A stretch of DNA of 26,113 nt from a virus. Positions 8,417 through 14,814 of the stretch are shown in pieces. The first letter of the stretch is position 1. Every line of letters starts with the position of its first letter. The stretch covers positions 1-26,113 of the IMG/VR virus record IMGVR_UViG_3300044642_001083; one strand, 5' to 3'. Both the position numbers and the translations under genes were made by a program. The notes under the pieces are model-generated. The model was not told where the DNA came from. It did not search any database and saw only the letters and a program-made list of their open reading frames with translations.

Positions 8417-8443
8417 AAGGTCCCTATAAGGGGCCTTTTTTTT
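8417..8443 (+). terminator. Rho-independent terminator of psbA
   Basis: AAGGTCCC (8417-8424) pairs with GGGGCCTT (8430-8437), an 8-base stem with one T-G wobble and a five-base loop, followed by a run of T to 8443. It lies 15 bases after the psbA stop. Confidence 0.85.
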
Positions 8444-8513
8444 ATGTCTTGAATTCTTGACAAAGCGTCCCATAAATAAAAAACTCTTTTATAGTTAGTA
8501 GGGACCTAGTAAA

Positions 8514-8714
8514 ATGCATAAGGAAAGTCAATGCTGGCACTTTGTAATGTCTTCATTTGCGAGGATTTATGGAGTCAAAAAAGTAATGAGTGACCCAACA
8601 TTTAGTTCTGTTGCTTCTCAATGGTGTGAAGAACACGGAGATGTATGCGATATAGAACTAGAAAGTCTGTCTAAAGTCGATGTGTATTTCAGAAAAATCT
8701 ATGAAGAACTTTGA
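8514..8714 (+). CDS. Small hypothetical protein between psbA and gnd
   Basis: A 66-residue acidic protein with no recognised family. It contains WCEEHGDVC (about residues 37-45), but its spacing of six residues between cysteines differs from the eight in CP12, so CP12 was not called. AGGGA at 8500-8504 is a reasonable ribosome binding site for the ATG at 8514. Its stop lies eight bases before the preferred gnd start, suggesting cotranscription with gnd from somewhere after the psbA terminator. Its position within a photosynthesis/carbon cassette hints at a metabolic link, but that is inference. Confidence 0.65.
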   Translation: MHKESQCWHFVMSSFARIYGVKKVMSDPTFSSVASQWCEEHGDVCDIELESLSKVDVYFRKIYEEL

Positions 8715-8721
8715 GTCTGTA

Positions 8722-9747
8722 ATGAGAGTCGGTTTGATAGGACTCGGGCGAATGGGCGAAGGAATGTCCCGTCGTATGATGAAGGCAGAAATAGAAGTTT
8801 GGGGTTATCGTAGAAGTTACGAAAAAGCGCAAGAAGCATTCGAAAAAGGTTATGTAAATGGCGTTGTAACTTCTATTGAAAATCTTGTCAAAGTAGTAAA
8901 AAAAGATGGGCAACAACCAGGAATCTTTCAGATGGTTGTACCTGCTGAAACAGTAGAAGAAACTATCGATGAGTTACTACGATATTGTAGCGAAGGAGAT
9001 ATTATCATTGACCATGGCAATAGCAATTTTAAAGATAGTCGGAAGAGAGCTGAACGACTCGCAAAGCAGGGCATCCAGTACATCGACTGTGGTACTTCTG
9101 GCGGTGTTTATGGCCTGGATCGTGGATACTGCCTTATGGTCGGTGGTGAGAATACTGCTGTTGCCGTCTGTGCAAAGATTTTTGATGCCCTCTCCCCAGG
9201 AATCAATGCCGCCACTAGGACTCAGTTTGATTCTGATGTAACCTCTGCTGAGTTCGGGTGGCTGCATTGCGGACCTCCAGGTGCTGGACATTTTGTAAAA
9301 ATGGTGCATAATGGCATTGAATATGGCATGATGCAAGCATACGCAGAAGGATTTAACATCATTAAGAACGCTAATGCAGGGGCTCAATATGTCAGAGAAG
9401 GAGATGCAGAGGTTGCCCCAATGGCAGATCCAGAAAGTTATTGCTATGACATTGACGTTGCTGAGGTTGCTGAGTTATGGCGTCGTGGTAGCGTGGTTGG
9501 GTCTTGGTTACTCGATCTTACTGCTGATGTGCTACGCAGGGATGGTAGCCTTAAACAGTTCTCTGGAGGCGTATCCGACAGCGGCGAGGGTCGTTGGACT
9601 GTTTCTGCCGCTGTGGATCTGGGGGTTCCCGCTCCTGTCATTACTACTGCACTATTTGAAAGATTTAACTCACGCAATCTCGGATCGTTCGGAGCAAAGA
9701 TCTTAAATGGCATGAGGTACATGTTCGGAGGACATCATGTTAGGTAA
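8722..9747 (+). CDS. gnd: 6-phosphogluconate dehydrogenase (decarboxylating)
   Basis: Converts 6-phosphogluconate to ribulose 5-phosphate, CO2 and NADPH in the oxidative pentose phosphate pathway. Residues 1-20 carry the NADP-binding turn GLGRMGEGM (Gly7, Gly9, Gly12). The substrate loop IDCGTSGGVYGLDRG is at about 121-135. The catalytic signature KMVHNGIEYGMMQ at 193-205 supplies Lys193, His196, Asn197 and Glu200. At 341 residues it matches the short single-domain-tail form typical of phages and some bacteria, not the 470-residue enterobacterial form. In-frame ATGs at 8680 and 8701 also exist but overlap the upstream gene; the start at 8722 places the dinucleotide fold right at the N-terminus. 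In cyanophages this enzyme is thought to provide NADPH and pentoses for nucleotide synthesis. Confidence 0.96.
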   Translation: MRVGLIGLGRMGEGMSRRMMKAEIEVWGYRRSYEKAQEAFEKGYVNGVVTSIENLVKVVKKDGQQPGIFQMVVPAETVEETIDELLRYCSEGDIIIDHGNSNFKDSRKRAERLAKQGIQYIDCGTSGGVYGLDRGYCLMVGGENTAVAVCAKIFDALSPGINAATRTQFDSDVTSAEFGWLHCGPPGAGHFVKMVHNGIEYGMMQAYAEGFNIIKNANAGAQYVREGDAEVAPMADPESYCYDIDVAEVAELWRRGSVVGSWLLDLTADVLRRDGSLKQFSGGVSDSGEGRWTVSAAVDLGVPAPVITTALFERFNSRNLGSFGAKILNGMRYMFGGHHVR

Positions 9748-9763
9748 ATTTTTACCAAAGATG

Positions 9764-9772
9764 TGGTATAAT
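9764..9772 (+). promoter_or_regulatory. Extended -10 promoter
   Basis: TGGTATAAT, a perfect extended -10, 21 bases before the ATG at 9794. No matching -35 is visible at 17-18 bases. The same element recurs before several genes in this window (12858, 14779, 19047 and others). Confidence 0.5.
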
Positions 9773-9793
9773 GGTACTAAACGCTAAGAATCA

Positions 9794-10030
9794 ATGGAAT
9801 ATTATTTATATTATTACGCTTTATTATTCGTATTTGGTGTAATAGCATATATGATAGTTGTAGATAAAAACGTCGCAACATTCATTATCCTTCTTGGCAA
9901 AATGGCCAGAGTGAGTATCTCCAGGTTTATTTTCTGGGTAAAGTTTTATCCTAAACTTCGGTATGATACTTTTTGGTTAAAAAGAAAGTCAAAGAAAGCA
10001 TTAAATGCTTTGAAACAAGAGCGATCCTAG
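9794..10030 (+). CDS. Small single-pass membrane protein
   Basis: 78 residues. Residues about 4-36 are strongly hydrophobic (LLFVFGVIAYMIVV and AFIILL-type stretches), and the C-terminal half is very basic (RKSKKALNALKQERS), giving a membrane anchor with a positive cytoplasmic tail. The family is unrecognised. It opens the AT-rich small-gene run behind an extended -10 promoter. A holin or inner-membrane modulator is conceivable, but nothing specific supports it. Confidence 0.6.
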   Translation: MEYYLYYYALLFVFGVIAYMIVVDKNVATFIILLGKMARVSISRFIFWVKFYPKLRYDTFWLKRKSKKALNALKQERS

Positions 10031-10063
10031 GTTAAAATAAAGAGGTACTAAATATACGTTATT

Positions 10064-10237
10064 ATGCTCCAAGAAGAATGGGATGAACTAAATGAAATGC
10101 ACGCTAAAATCTGTAGCAACGGACTTACTTCGTTCTCCTCTGATTTTTTGGAGAGATATTCAGAACTTTTCGCAAAATCTCTCCAGGGTAAGGGAGACCC
10201 AATTTCCAACTTTGGACCCAACAACTCCATGGTATGA
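10064..10237 (+). CDS. Small hypothetical protein, 57 residues (possibly 5' half of a frameshifted gene)
   Basis: The ATG at 10064 opens a 57-codon frame beginning MLQEEWDELNEMHAKICSNG, an amphipathic, acidic, protein-like sequence. From about residue 45 it becomes Gly/Asn/Pro-rich and stops at 10235. The frame one base ahead then encodes a protein-like stretch up to 10343. Either this is an independent small gene overlapping the next, or the two are halves of one gene separated by a +1 shift around 10190-10235. A CTAAATA late-promoter-like box is 10 bases upstream, at 10048-10054. Confidence 0.5.
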   Translation: MLQEEWDELNEMHAKICSNGLTSFSSDFLERYSELFAKSLQGKGDPISNFGPNNSMV

Positions 10238-10343
10238 ATGGCATTCTTATCTTGAATGCTGCGCAAGTTTAGGTATGACTCCATCGCTTCGGAGATTTAT
10301 GGCATATAACGCTTATTTTAAATCAGTGATTTCAAATGATTAG
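10092..10343 (+). CDS. Small hypothetical protein, overlapping frame
   Basis: An 83-codon frame from an ATG at 10092. Only its C-terminal part, from about DPTTPWYEWHSYLECC onward (10215-10340), looks protein-like, with Trp, Tyr and Arg spread normally; the N-terminal part overlaps and is probably a shadow of the 10064 gene. A TTG at 10212 would give a 43-residue product, or the segment may be reached by frameshift from the upstream frame. The end overlaps the next ATG at 10336 by eight bases. Confidence 0.4.
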   Translation: MKCTLKSVATDLLRSPLIFWRDIQNFSQNLSRVRETQFPTLDPTTPWYEWHSYLECCASLGMTPSLRRFMAYNAYFKSVISND

Positions 10344-10494
10344 TACTCTTATCCAACTCAGTAATATATCTCAAAAAATTGAAGAGATAGATAAAAAACT
10401 TAAGGCAATCCAAGAGGACTTACTTGTGCTTAAAGCTCAATCTTCCAAGGTGCGTAATCCTTGGGAGGCTGAATTTTCTCTAGGAGATAAGTAA
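10336..10494 (+). CDS. Small coiled-coil protein, 52 residues
   Basis: MISTLIQLSNISQKIEEIDK begins an almost perfectly heptad-patterned helix covering about residues 5-37, followed by a short tail RNPWEAEFSLGDK. It shares a TAATG junction with the next gene (stop 10492-10494, start 10494), a sign of translational coupling. The family is unrecognised; small helical proteins of this kind are common in cyanomyovirus accessory regions. Confidence 0.6.
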   Translation: MISTLIQLSNISQKIEEIDKKLKAIQEDLLVLKAQSSKVRNPWEAEFSLGDK

Positions 10495-10697
10495 TGTACG
10501 AAGATCTTACTGCGTTTGAAAGAGCTCTTGCTCGATTTGGCGATAAAGTTGCTCTAATTGCAGGGTTGGAAATTGCCGATAAAATGTCTCCAGAAGACGC
10601 CTATCAAGAAATTAAAAAACTCTATAGGGGTCTAAAGAAGTTACGTAAGAAAGAACGTGATTCTTGGAGTCTGGACAACGAAAATGATTTTGAATGA
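10494..10697 (+). CDS. Conserved small cyanophage-type protein
   Basis: 67 residues, with a hydrophobic-helical first half (FERALARFGDKVALIAGLE), the segment KMSPEDAYQEIKKLYRGLKK, and a very basic then acidic tail. The pattern of FGDK...L...K.SPEDAY..IK.LY is, from memory, typical of a small conserved hypothetical found in cyanomyoviruses; no function is known. It is coupled to the gene before it (TAATG) and overlaps the preferred bilin-reductase start by 14 bases. Confidence 0.65.
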   Translation: MYEDLTAFERALARFGDKVALIAGLEIADKMSPEDAYQEIKKLYRGLKKLRKKERDSWSLDNENDFE

Positions 10698-11346
10698 GTT
10701 GGTAACAAACGTATTCCAGGACTGGAGGGTGGTGAATGAATTACCTTCCGGTCTTTCTCATATTGAGAGATCGGGCATTACCGAGATAAAATCGTGGACA
10801 TGGGATGGAGACGGGATCAGACGTGCACGACTTTGTCAACTAATTGTCCCAGAGAAGTTTACTGCGGAGACCTTGGTCATCTACCCCACAGAGTTTTGCG
10901 AGGCTCCGATATTTGGTTGTGAGTATCTACGTATAGGCAATAAAAAATTTTTTGGTGGCATAGATTTTCATCCGCTTAGTCAATCGGAAACTTATTTGCG
11001 GGAGTATATAGACAATTACTTAGACGACATGCCTGATACTGAAGCTGAAACCTCTAAGTTCTACGATTTAAGTACCTATTTTTCAAAAAAGTTTTGGCTT
11101 AAGAAGGAAAACTATGACTTTTATCCTAGTTTCTACCAACAAACCTACGAATATCTGATAAGATATAGACAACTACTCGAAGAGATAGAATCAACCCATT
11201 CTATGTGGGGACTTCATAAAAAATATGACCTACATATGGGTAAACATGACCCTGCTCATGGCATCTTAAAGGCCTATTTTTCAGAAAAGTTTGCTGATTT
11301 CTACATTAGGAAGTTTCTATTTGATTTAATGGACGAGGAATCATGA
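10684..11346 (+). CDS. Ferredoxin-dependent bilin reductase (PebA/PebS-like)
   Basis: A 220-residue member of the HY2/ferredoxin-dependent bilin reductase family, which reduces biliverdin IXalpha or its products towards phycobilins using host ferredoxin. IKSWTWDGDGIRRARLCQL (35-53) matches the PebA segment IQSWLWD..GFRRWR. FGGIDFHPL (90-98) contains the central catalytic Asp94, and KYDLHMGKHDPAHG (180-193) contains the second catalytic Asp189. AYFSEKFADFYIRKFLFDL is the family's C-terminal helix. These features look closest to PebA (biliverdin to 15,16-dihydrobiliverdin); a PebS-type four-electron enzyme cannot be excluded by eye. The ATG at 10684 is preferred over 10657, which lies deeper in the upstream gene. 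No heme oxygenase is in the window. It overlaps the next gene by four bases (ATGA). Confidence 0.85.
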   Translation: MILNELVTNVFQDWRVVNELPSGLSHIERSGITEIKSWTWDGDGIRRARLCQLIVPEKFTAETLVIYPTEFCEAPIFGCEYLRIGNKKFFGGIDFHPLSQSETYLREYIDNYLDDMPDTEAETSKFYDLSTYFSKKFWLKKENYDFYPSFYQQTYEYLIRYRQLLEEIESTHSMWGLHKKYDLHMGKHDPAHGILKAYFSEKFADFYIRKFLFDLMDEES

Positions 11347-11747
11347 AAATTGTTACAAGGTCAGACATTTATGCCCAAATCAAACCAAAACATATCTTTA
11401 ATCTCAGAGAATTAGCAAATTCTTCAAATAAGCATTCTTATTATCAGTTCTACGGAAATATCTCCAAGGGATACGCTAGTTATGACCTTGATTTGCAGGA
11501 ATCTGTAATAAATTCTGCGCATGCGCTCAGATTTACAAACCTAGAGGTTTATAAGATACTGGAAAAAGCAATAAAAATAGTTGAAAATACCGAGCAATAT
11601 ACAGAATACCTTCTCAGTGAGACATTTGGCGAACCAAAATTTATAATTAATCCCCCTGGTACTGTGAGAATTTACTCTCAGGATCTAATTTGTTTTTATA
11701 ATGGGAAAAACTGGAGGAAACTTGATAGATCAACTGTTCACATTTAA
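11343..11747 (+). CDS. Hypothetical protein
   Basis: 134 residues, AT-rich codon use, predicted soluble, no recognised motif. Helical around residues 50-85 and strand-rich at the end (FIINPPGTVRIYSQDLICFY). It starts in an ATGA overlap with the bilin reductase and its last 47 bases overlap the Dam-like gene, so all three are on one transcript. Its function is unknown. Confidence 0.6.
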   Translation: MKIVTRSDIYAQIKPKHIFNLRELANSSNKHSYYQFYGNISKGYASYDLDLQESVINSAHALRFTNLEVYKILEKAIKIVENTEQYTEYLLSETFGEPKFIINPPGTVRIYSQDLICFYNGKNWRKLDRSTVHI

Positions 11748-12531
11748 ATATCCTGGTAGAGAACCAAAATTCCTAAAAGAATTCCTAGAGGAGAGGCCAG
11801 ATATACTGGATTATTACATCTACGACGTAAATCTTACTTCTGGGATGCTTTTGTACCTCTCTAGAGGGGGAATTGGAGTGACAAAAGAGCCATATATTGC
11901 TAAAATGCATGATTGGATAAAAACTTCGACAGTTAAGTCGACGTTGGAATACACGTATAAGACAAGGTACAGAGATGATATTGGTAAGTGGAAATATTTA
12001 AAACTTAGAGAAAGATTTAATGAAATACATGATAAACTTGAGAATTGGGAGCAATGTGCTGAACTCTATTTGCTATGGGTAGGGTCTAACTTTACGCATA
12101 GGTACAGAACTAATGGATACGATGGGATATTTTTTCCTACTCAGTTAAAAACCAACCAACTTATAAACGCCTCACGAACAAGTCGTGAGAAAAACCTTCT
12201 CTTTAGGGAGGAAGATCTATTTTCCTTTAAAGAAAGCATTATTAATGATAACGTCATAGTATATGCCCATCTCCCAAGAGAATTTGGGACGTTTGGAGCC
12301 GGATGGGTATGGAATAAACCCAATCTAGACCGATTCACAAGGGTAATATCAGAATTTGCCTTATCCCGTAAAAAAATATTAATTTCTGCTCAGTTTGAAC
12401 TCCGTGGAAGAGTCGATTTAGACTATAGGCAATACTTTCCAGAATTCAACCATCTTATAGTTCCTGAGTTTAAAGACTCTACGTCATTTCTCGGTTCAAG
12501 AAACTCGGAAATATATCTTTTTAACTTTTAA
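11701..12531 (+). CDS. Degenerate D12-class (Dam-like) adenine methyltransferase homologue
   Basis: A 276-residue protein whose order of segments follows T4 Dam. TGGNLIDQL (4-12) matches T4's TGNKQSLLPEL. YLKLRERFNEIHD (about 99-111) matches EFLKLREDYNKTRD. LYLLWVGSNFTHRYRTNG (about 122-139) matches LYVLHFHGFSNMIRINDKG, followed by FFPTQ against TTPFG. VIVYAHLPREFG (about 188-199) sits where FVYVDPPYL should be. SRNSEIYLFNF at the C-terminus matches TDEVYIFN. Two key motifs are missing: the FxGxG SAM-binding loop and the catalytic DPPY, replaced by AHLP. It is thus probably inactive as a methylase, or a binding-only derivative. The ATG at 11701 is supported by TGGN falling at the N-terminus. 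Homology is by eye. Confidence 0.5.
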   Translation: MGKTGGNLIDQLFTFKYPGREPKFLKEFLEERPDILDYYIYDVNLTSGMLLYLSRGGIGVTKEPYIAKMHDWIKTSTVKSTLEYTYKTRYRDDIGKWKYLKLRERFNEIHDKLENWEQCAELYLLWVGSNFTHRYRTNGYDGIFFPTQLKTNQLINASRTSREKNLLFREEDLFSFKESIINDNVIVYAHLPREFGTFGAGWVWNKPNLDRFTRVISEFALSRKKILISAQFELRGRVDLDYRQYFPEFNHLIVPEFKDSTSFLGSRNSEIYLFNF

Positions 12532-12533
12532 CT

Positions 12534-12860
12534 ATGGGAAAACATTTTCTGCTTAACATTCATGGTGTAGACGCCCTACTTCTGACCGAGATGGACGGGT
12601 TTATTGATTTTATTAGGCCTATGCTGGACGAATGTATGGCAGAAGTTGTCGGAGAGTCATCCCATAAATTCGAACCTGGTGGATATACCTATCTAGCGCT
12701 TTTAAGTACATCGCATTTCTCCATTCATACCTGGCCCGAGGATAACTGCGCAGCAATTGATATGTTCTCCTGTGGAGAGATTTTGGCAGACGCACTTATC
12801 TCGTGTGTGATTAAATATTTTGCCCCTGAATCTTATGATGTAAAGATGATCAAAAGATGA
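12534..12860 (+). CDS. speD: S-adenosylmethionine decarboxylase proenzyme
   Basis: A pyruvoyl-dependent enzyme that makes decarboxylated SAM for spermidine synthesis. 108 residues, slightly short of the bacterial class 1B length (about 120-130). The core signature STSHFSIHTWPE (58-69) gives the self-cleavage serine Ser60 and His65. DMFSCGE (76-82) gives Cys80, so the Ser/His/Cys triad of the Thermotoga enzyme is complete. The residue before the cleaved serine is Thr59 where most homologues have Glu, which could affect processing speed. HKFEPGGYT is also conserved. It starts two bases after the Dam-like stop. speD occurs in other cyanophages. Confidence 0.92.
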   Translation: MGKHFLLNIHGVDALLLTEMDGFIDFIRPMLDECMAEVVGESSHKFEPGGYTYLALLSTSHFSIHTWPEDNCAAIDMFSCGEILADALISCVIKYFAPESYDVKMIKR

Positions 12861-12866
12861 TATAAT
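12858..12866 (+). promoter_or_regulatory. Extended -10 promoter
   Basis: TGATATAAT, overlapping the last three bases of speD (its stop) and ending 23 bases before the ATG at 12890. No clear -35. Likely drives the small basic protein gene. Confidence 0.45.
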
Positions 12867-12889
12867 ATCTGAGTAGTTGATTAGAATCT

Positions 12890-13033
12890 ATGGCAAAATT
12901 CACGATGAAGAATGGCAAAAAGCTCATTCTTACAATTCCTAAGAACACTCGCCAAGGACTATCTCGGAATACTAAATTGGCCGCTACTAGTCGTAACGGC
13001 CGAAAGAAGAGATATAGAGGTCAAGGGCGCTGA
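12890..13033 (+). CDS. Small very basic protein, 47 residues
   Basis: MAKFTMKNGKKLILTIPKNT, then RQGLSRNTKLAATSRNG and KKRYRGQGR. About a third of the residues are Lys or Arg, with almost no acidic residues. The KNTRQG.S.NTK...SRN.RKKRYRGQGR pattern is, from memory, a conserved small protein of cyanomyoviruses. A nucleic-acid-binding role is suggested by charge only. It lies between its own extended -10 promoter and a strong terminator, whose stem overlaps the last codons. Confidence 0.7.
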   Translation: MAKFTMKNGKKLILTIPKNTRQGLSRNTKLAATSRNGRKKRYRGQGR

Positions 13034-13049
13034 GGCGCCTTTTTTTTTA
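13023..13049 (+). terminator. Rho-independent terminator
   Basis: GGCGC (13026-13030) pairs with GCGCC (13035-13039), extended by G-T and A-T pairs, with a four-base TGAG loop and a run of nine T. It ends the rightward block from 9794 and separates it from the convergent structural gene. Confidence 0.85.
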
Positions 13050-14723
13050 TCAGGCTGTCAGTGTAGTTCTGAGAATTCTTACTCCGATGATTGTATTCTC
13101 AGCCACTGCAGCAGCTGTGGGGGTCAGAGTTAGATTTACATTCCCACTGGCAATATTTGCATCAAGAGTACCGATAATAGCATCGTTGTACACTGCAGCA
13201 TACTCAGTCATGTATACATTTCCGCCTGCATGCATTAGAAGAACTTCTGCGATATGATAGTCGGTTCCTTGTTTGATCTGGACGAGGTACTTACCACTTA
13301 CAAAGGTTGCTGTTGCAAACGAGTTGATTGTCGTTGCAGTACTTGCCCCAGCCGCTATAGTTACATATGTTGTCTGGAGTTGGGTATTATCTTCATAAGT
13401 CCCAGCACCATTGGGACGGGTTTGTACTGTTATGGAATCTTCGAAACTTCCAGGTCCGTTGAAGGTTGCAGTTCCTTCAACTGTTAGGTCTCCAGTGGCA
13501 TATACATCGCCATCCTTATCGACACTAAACTTAGTGACCCCACCGACTTCTAGATCTAGGAGGAGGGAGTTAGCAGCAGAAGAAGTATCAGTTACATCAA
13601 GCTTAATGGCAGTTTGTAGAGTACCACCAGTAAACTCAACTCTATTGCTAATTTTTCCGTAGGCATCTACAAAGAAGTCTCTATTAACCCCGCCATCAAG
13701 GTTGAGGAGTTTTGACCCCGCAGCAAATGCTGTCTCAGTGATCTGAAGATCAATGCCTGTGAATACAGTTCCAACAGCATTCCAAGTAGAGGCCGCGTAG
13801 ATTGTTGTATCTTCAGCAACTCCGGCAATCGTTAGGGCAGCTTCAATAGTCCCGGTGTTGATAGCAACAGCACCGTCTTTTCTAACTAAGAACTCCTGTA
13901 CACCACCAACAGAAATATCAATCAGGCTCGATGCGGCAGCGGAGGCCGTATCTGTGATGTCGATGTCGATCGCTCTGAATGTTACTCCGGCACCATTCCA
14001 TGTCTGATCGATGTCTAGAGCAGGGAGGGAGGTTGTTAAAGCGTCGGTGGGTTGGAGTTTGATATATTTTGCCTCAACACCACCCTTCTTACCAGTAAAT
14101 ACAGGAAGAGGAGAGCCATCATCTGCTTCTGTACTAGAGCCACCATAAGTGGTTTCAAGAAGGAAAGTGAAATGACCGGTAGTATCTTGGTAACCAAAGA
14201 AACCTTTCTTAGCAGTTCCACTTACGTAGTTAAACTCAATACCAAGATCTTGGTCTAGATCACGGAGAGGATTGAGAGTAAAGGAATCTGTTCCTGTAAT
14301 GGTCTCAGAAAGCCCAGTAATGGCCGTTCCGCCCTGAGTAGTAGCAACTTGTACTCCTCTGTAATTAGAAGAAGTTACATCGGTAATTTTAGCAACAACG
14401 TAATAAGTTGTTCCTGCAGTTAACCCGGTGATATCCCCAGAGTTATACTTGATTGCGTCTCCGACAGCGATATCATCAAACGCTTCTGCGGGGAACTTGA
14501 CATAAGTTCCACCAAGTAATGCTTCTGCTGTGTATGTCTTTCCAGCAGCTCCGAGGGTAATAATCGGATCTACGGCGGTGATTGTTCTTGTATCTACAAT
14601 TGTAGACACACCTTGAACTGTTAAGTCATTGACAACAACATTGCGATTCTGGTCAACAAACGGAAGCCCATTGACGCTTATGCCATGTTTTACGTCAAAT
14701 CTTTTGTAATTGGCAGTGGCCAT
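13050..14723 (-). CDS. Virion structural protein, tail-fibre-like
   Basis: 557 residues, rich in Thr, Ala, Gly, Val and Asp and poor in Cys, as in phage fibre and adhesin shafts. The N-terminus contains HGISVNGLPFVDQNRNVVV, a start I associate from memory with cyanomyovirus structural proteins. Three related beta units lie at about 242-287, 314-357 and 371-406, each with (D/Q)ITDTASAA.SLIDI-type and GGV..FLV.KDG-type segments. The C-terminal 100 residues are a probable beta domain ending GVRILRTTLTA. It is the only leftward gene between 3636 and the window end and is flanked by accessory genes, so it was probably acquired or rearranged as a unit. A role in host attachment is likely but inferred. 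Confidence 0.75.
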   Translation of the reverse strand: MATANYKRFDVKHGISVNGLPFVDQNRNVVVNDLTVQGVSTIVDTRTITAVDPIITLGAAGKTYTAEALLGGTYVKFPAEAFDDIAVGDAIKYNSGDITGLTAGTTYYVVAKITDVTSSNYRGVQVATTQGGTAITGLSETITGTDSFTLNPLRDLDQDLGIEFNYVSGTAKKGFFGYQDTTGHFTFLLETTYGGSSTEADDGSPLPVFTGKKGGVEAKYIKLQPTDALTTSLPALDIDQTWNGAGVTFRAIDIDITDTASAAASSLIDISVGGVQEFLVRKDGAVAINTGTIEAALTIAGVAEDTTIYAASTWNAVGTVFTGIDLQITETAFAAGSKLLNLDGGVNRDFFVDAYGKISNRVEFTGGTLQTAIKLDVTDTSSAANSLLLDLEVGGVTKFSVDKDGDVYATGDLTVEGTATFNGPGSFEDSITVQTRPNGAGTYEDNTQLQTTYVTIAAGASTATTINSFATATFVSGKYLVQIKQGTDYHIAEVLLMHAGGNVYMTEYAAVYNDAIIGTLDANIASGNVNLTLTPTAAAVAENTIIGVRILRTTLTA

Positions 14724-14734
14724 AACAATTTAAC

Positions 14735-14764
14735 TCTATATCTCTCCTATCTTTAAACTACCAA
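14735..14764 (-). promoter_or_regulatory. Possible promoter of the structural gene
   Basis: On the minus strand TTGGTA (14764-14759) is followed after 18 bases by TATAGA (14740-14735), 12 bases before the ATG at 14723. It is short of consensus and only 12 bases from the start, so weak. Confidence 0.3.
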
Positions 14765-14778
14765 CCCTAGGTGGATTA

Positions 14779-14787
14779 TGGTATAAT
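14779..14787 (+). promoter_or_regulatory. Extended -10 promoter
   Basis: TGGTATAAT, 27 bases before the ATG at 14815; no clear -35. It lies in the 91-base gap between the divergent structural gene and the GlcG-like gene. Confidence 0.5.
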
Positions 14788-14814
14788 CTTATTTGATAAA
14801 CACAACGGACTTTT

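Noticed and set aside
8457-8494. TTGACA after the psbA terminator as a gnd promoter
   Set aside because: A perfect -35, but no -10 at 16-18 bases; only a late-type CATAAATA box lies nearby.
8514-8714. CP12 identity for the 66-residue gene between psbA and gnd
   Set aside because: It has WCEEHGDVC, but the Cys spacing is six instead of eight and the Tyr-Asp end is missing.
8680-8721. Longer gnd start at 8680 or 8701
   Set aside because: Both overlap the upstream gene and add residues before the dinucleotide-binding strand, which begins directly at 8722.
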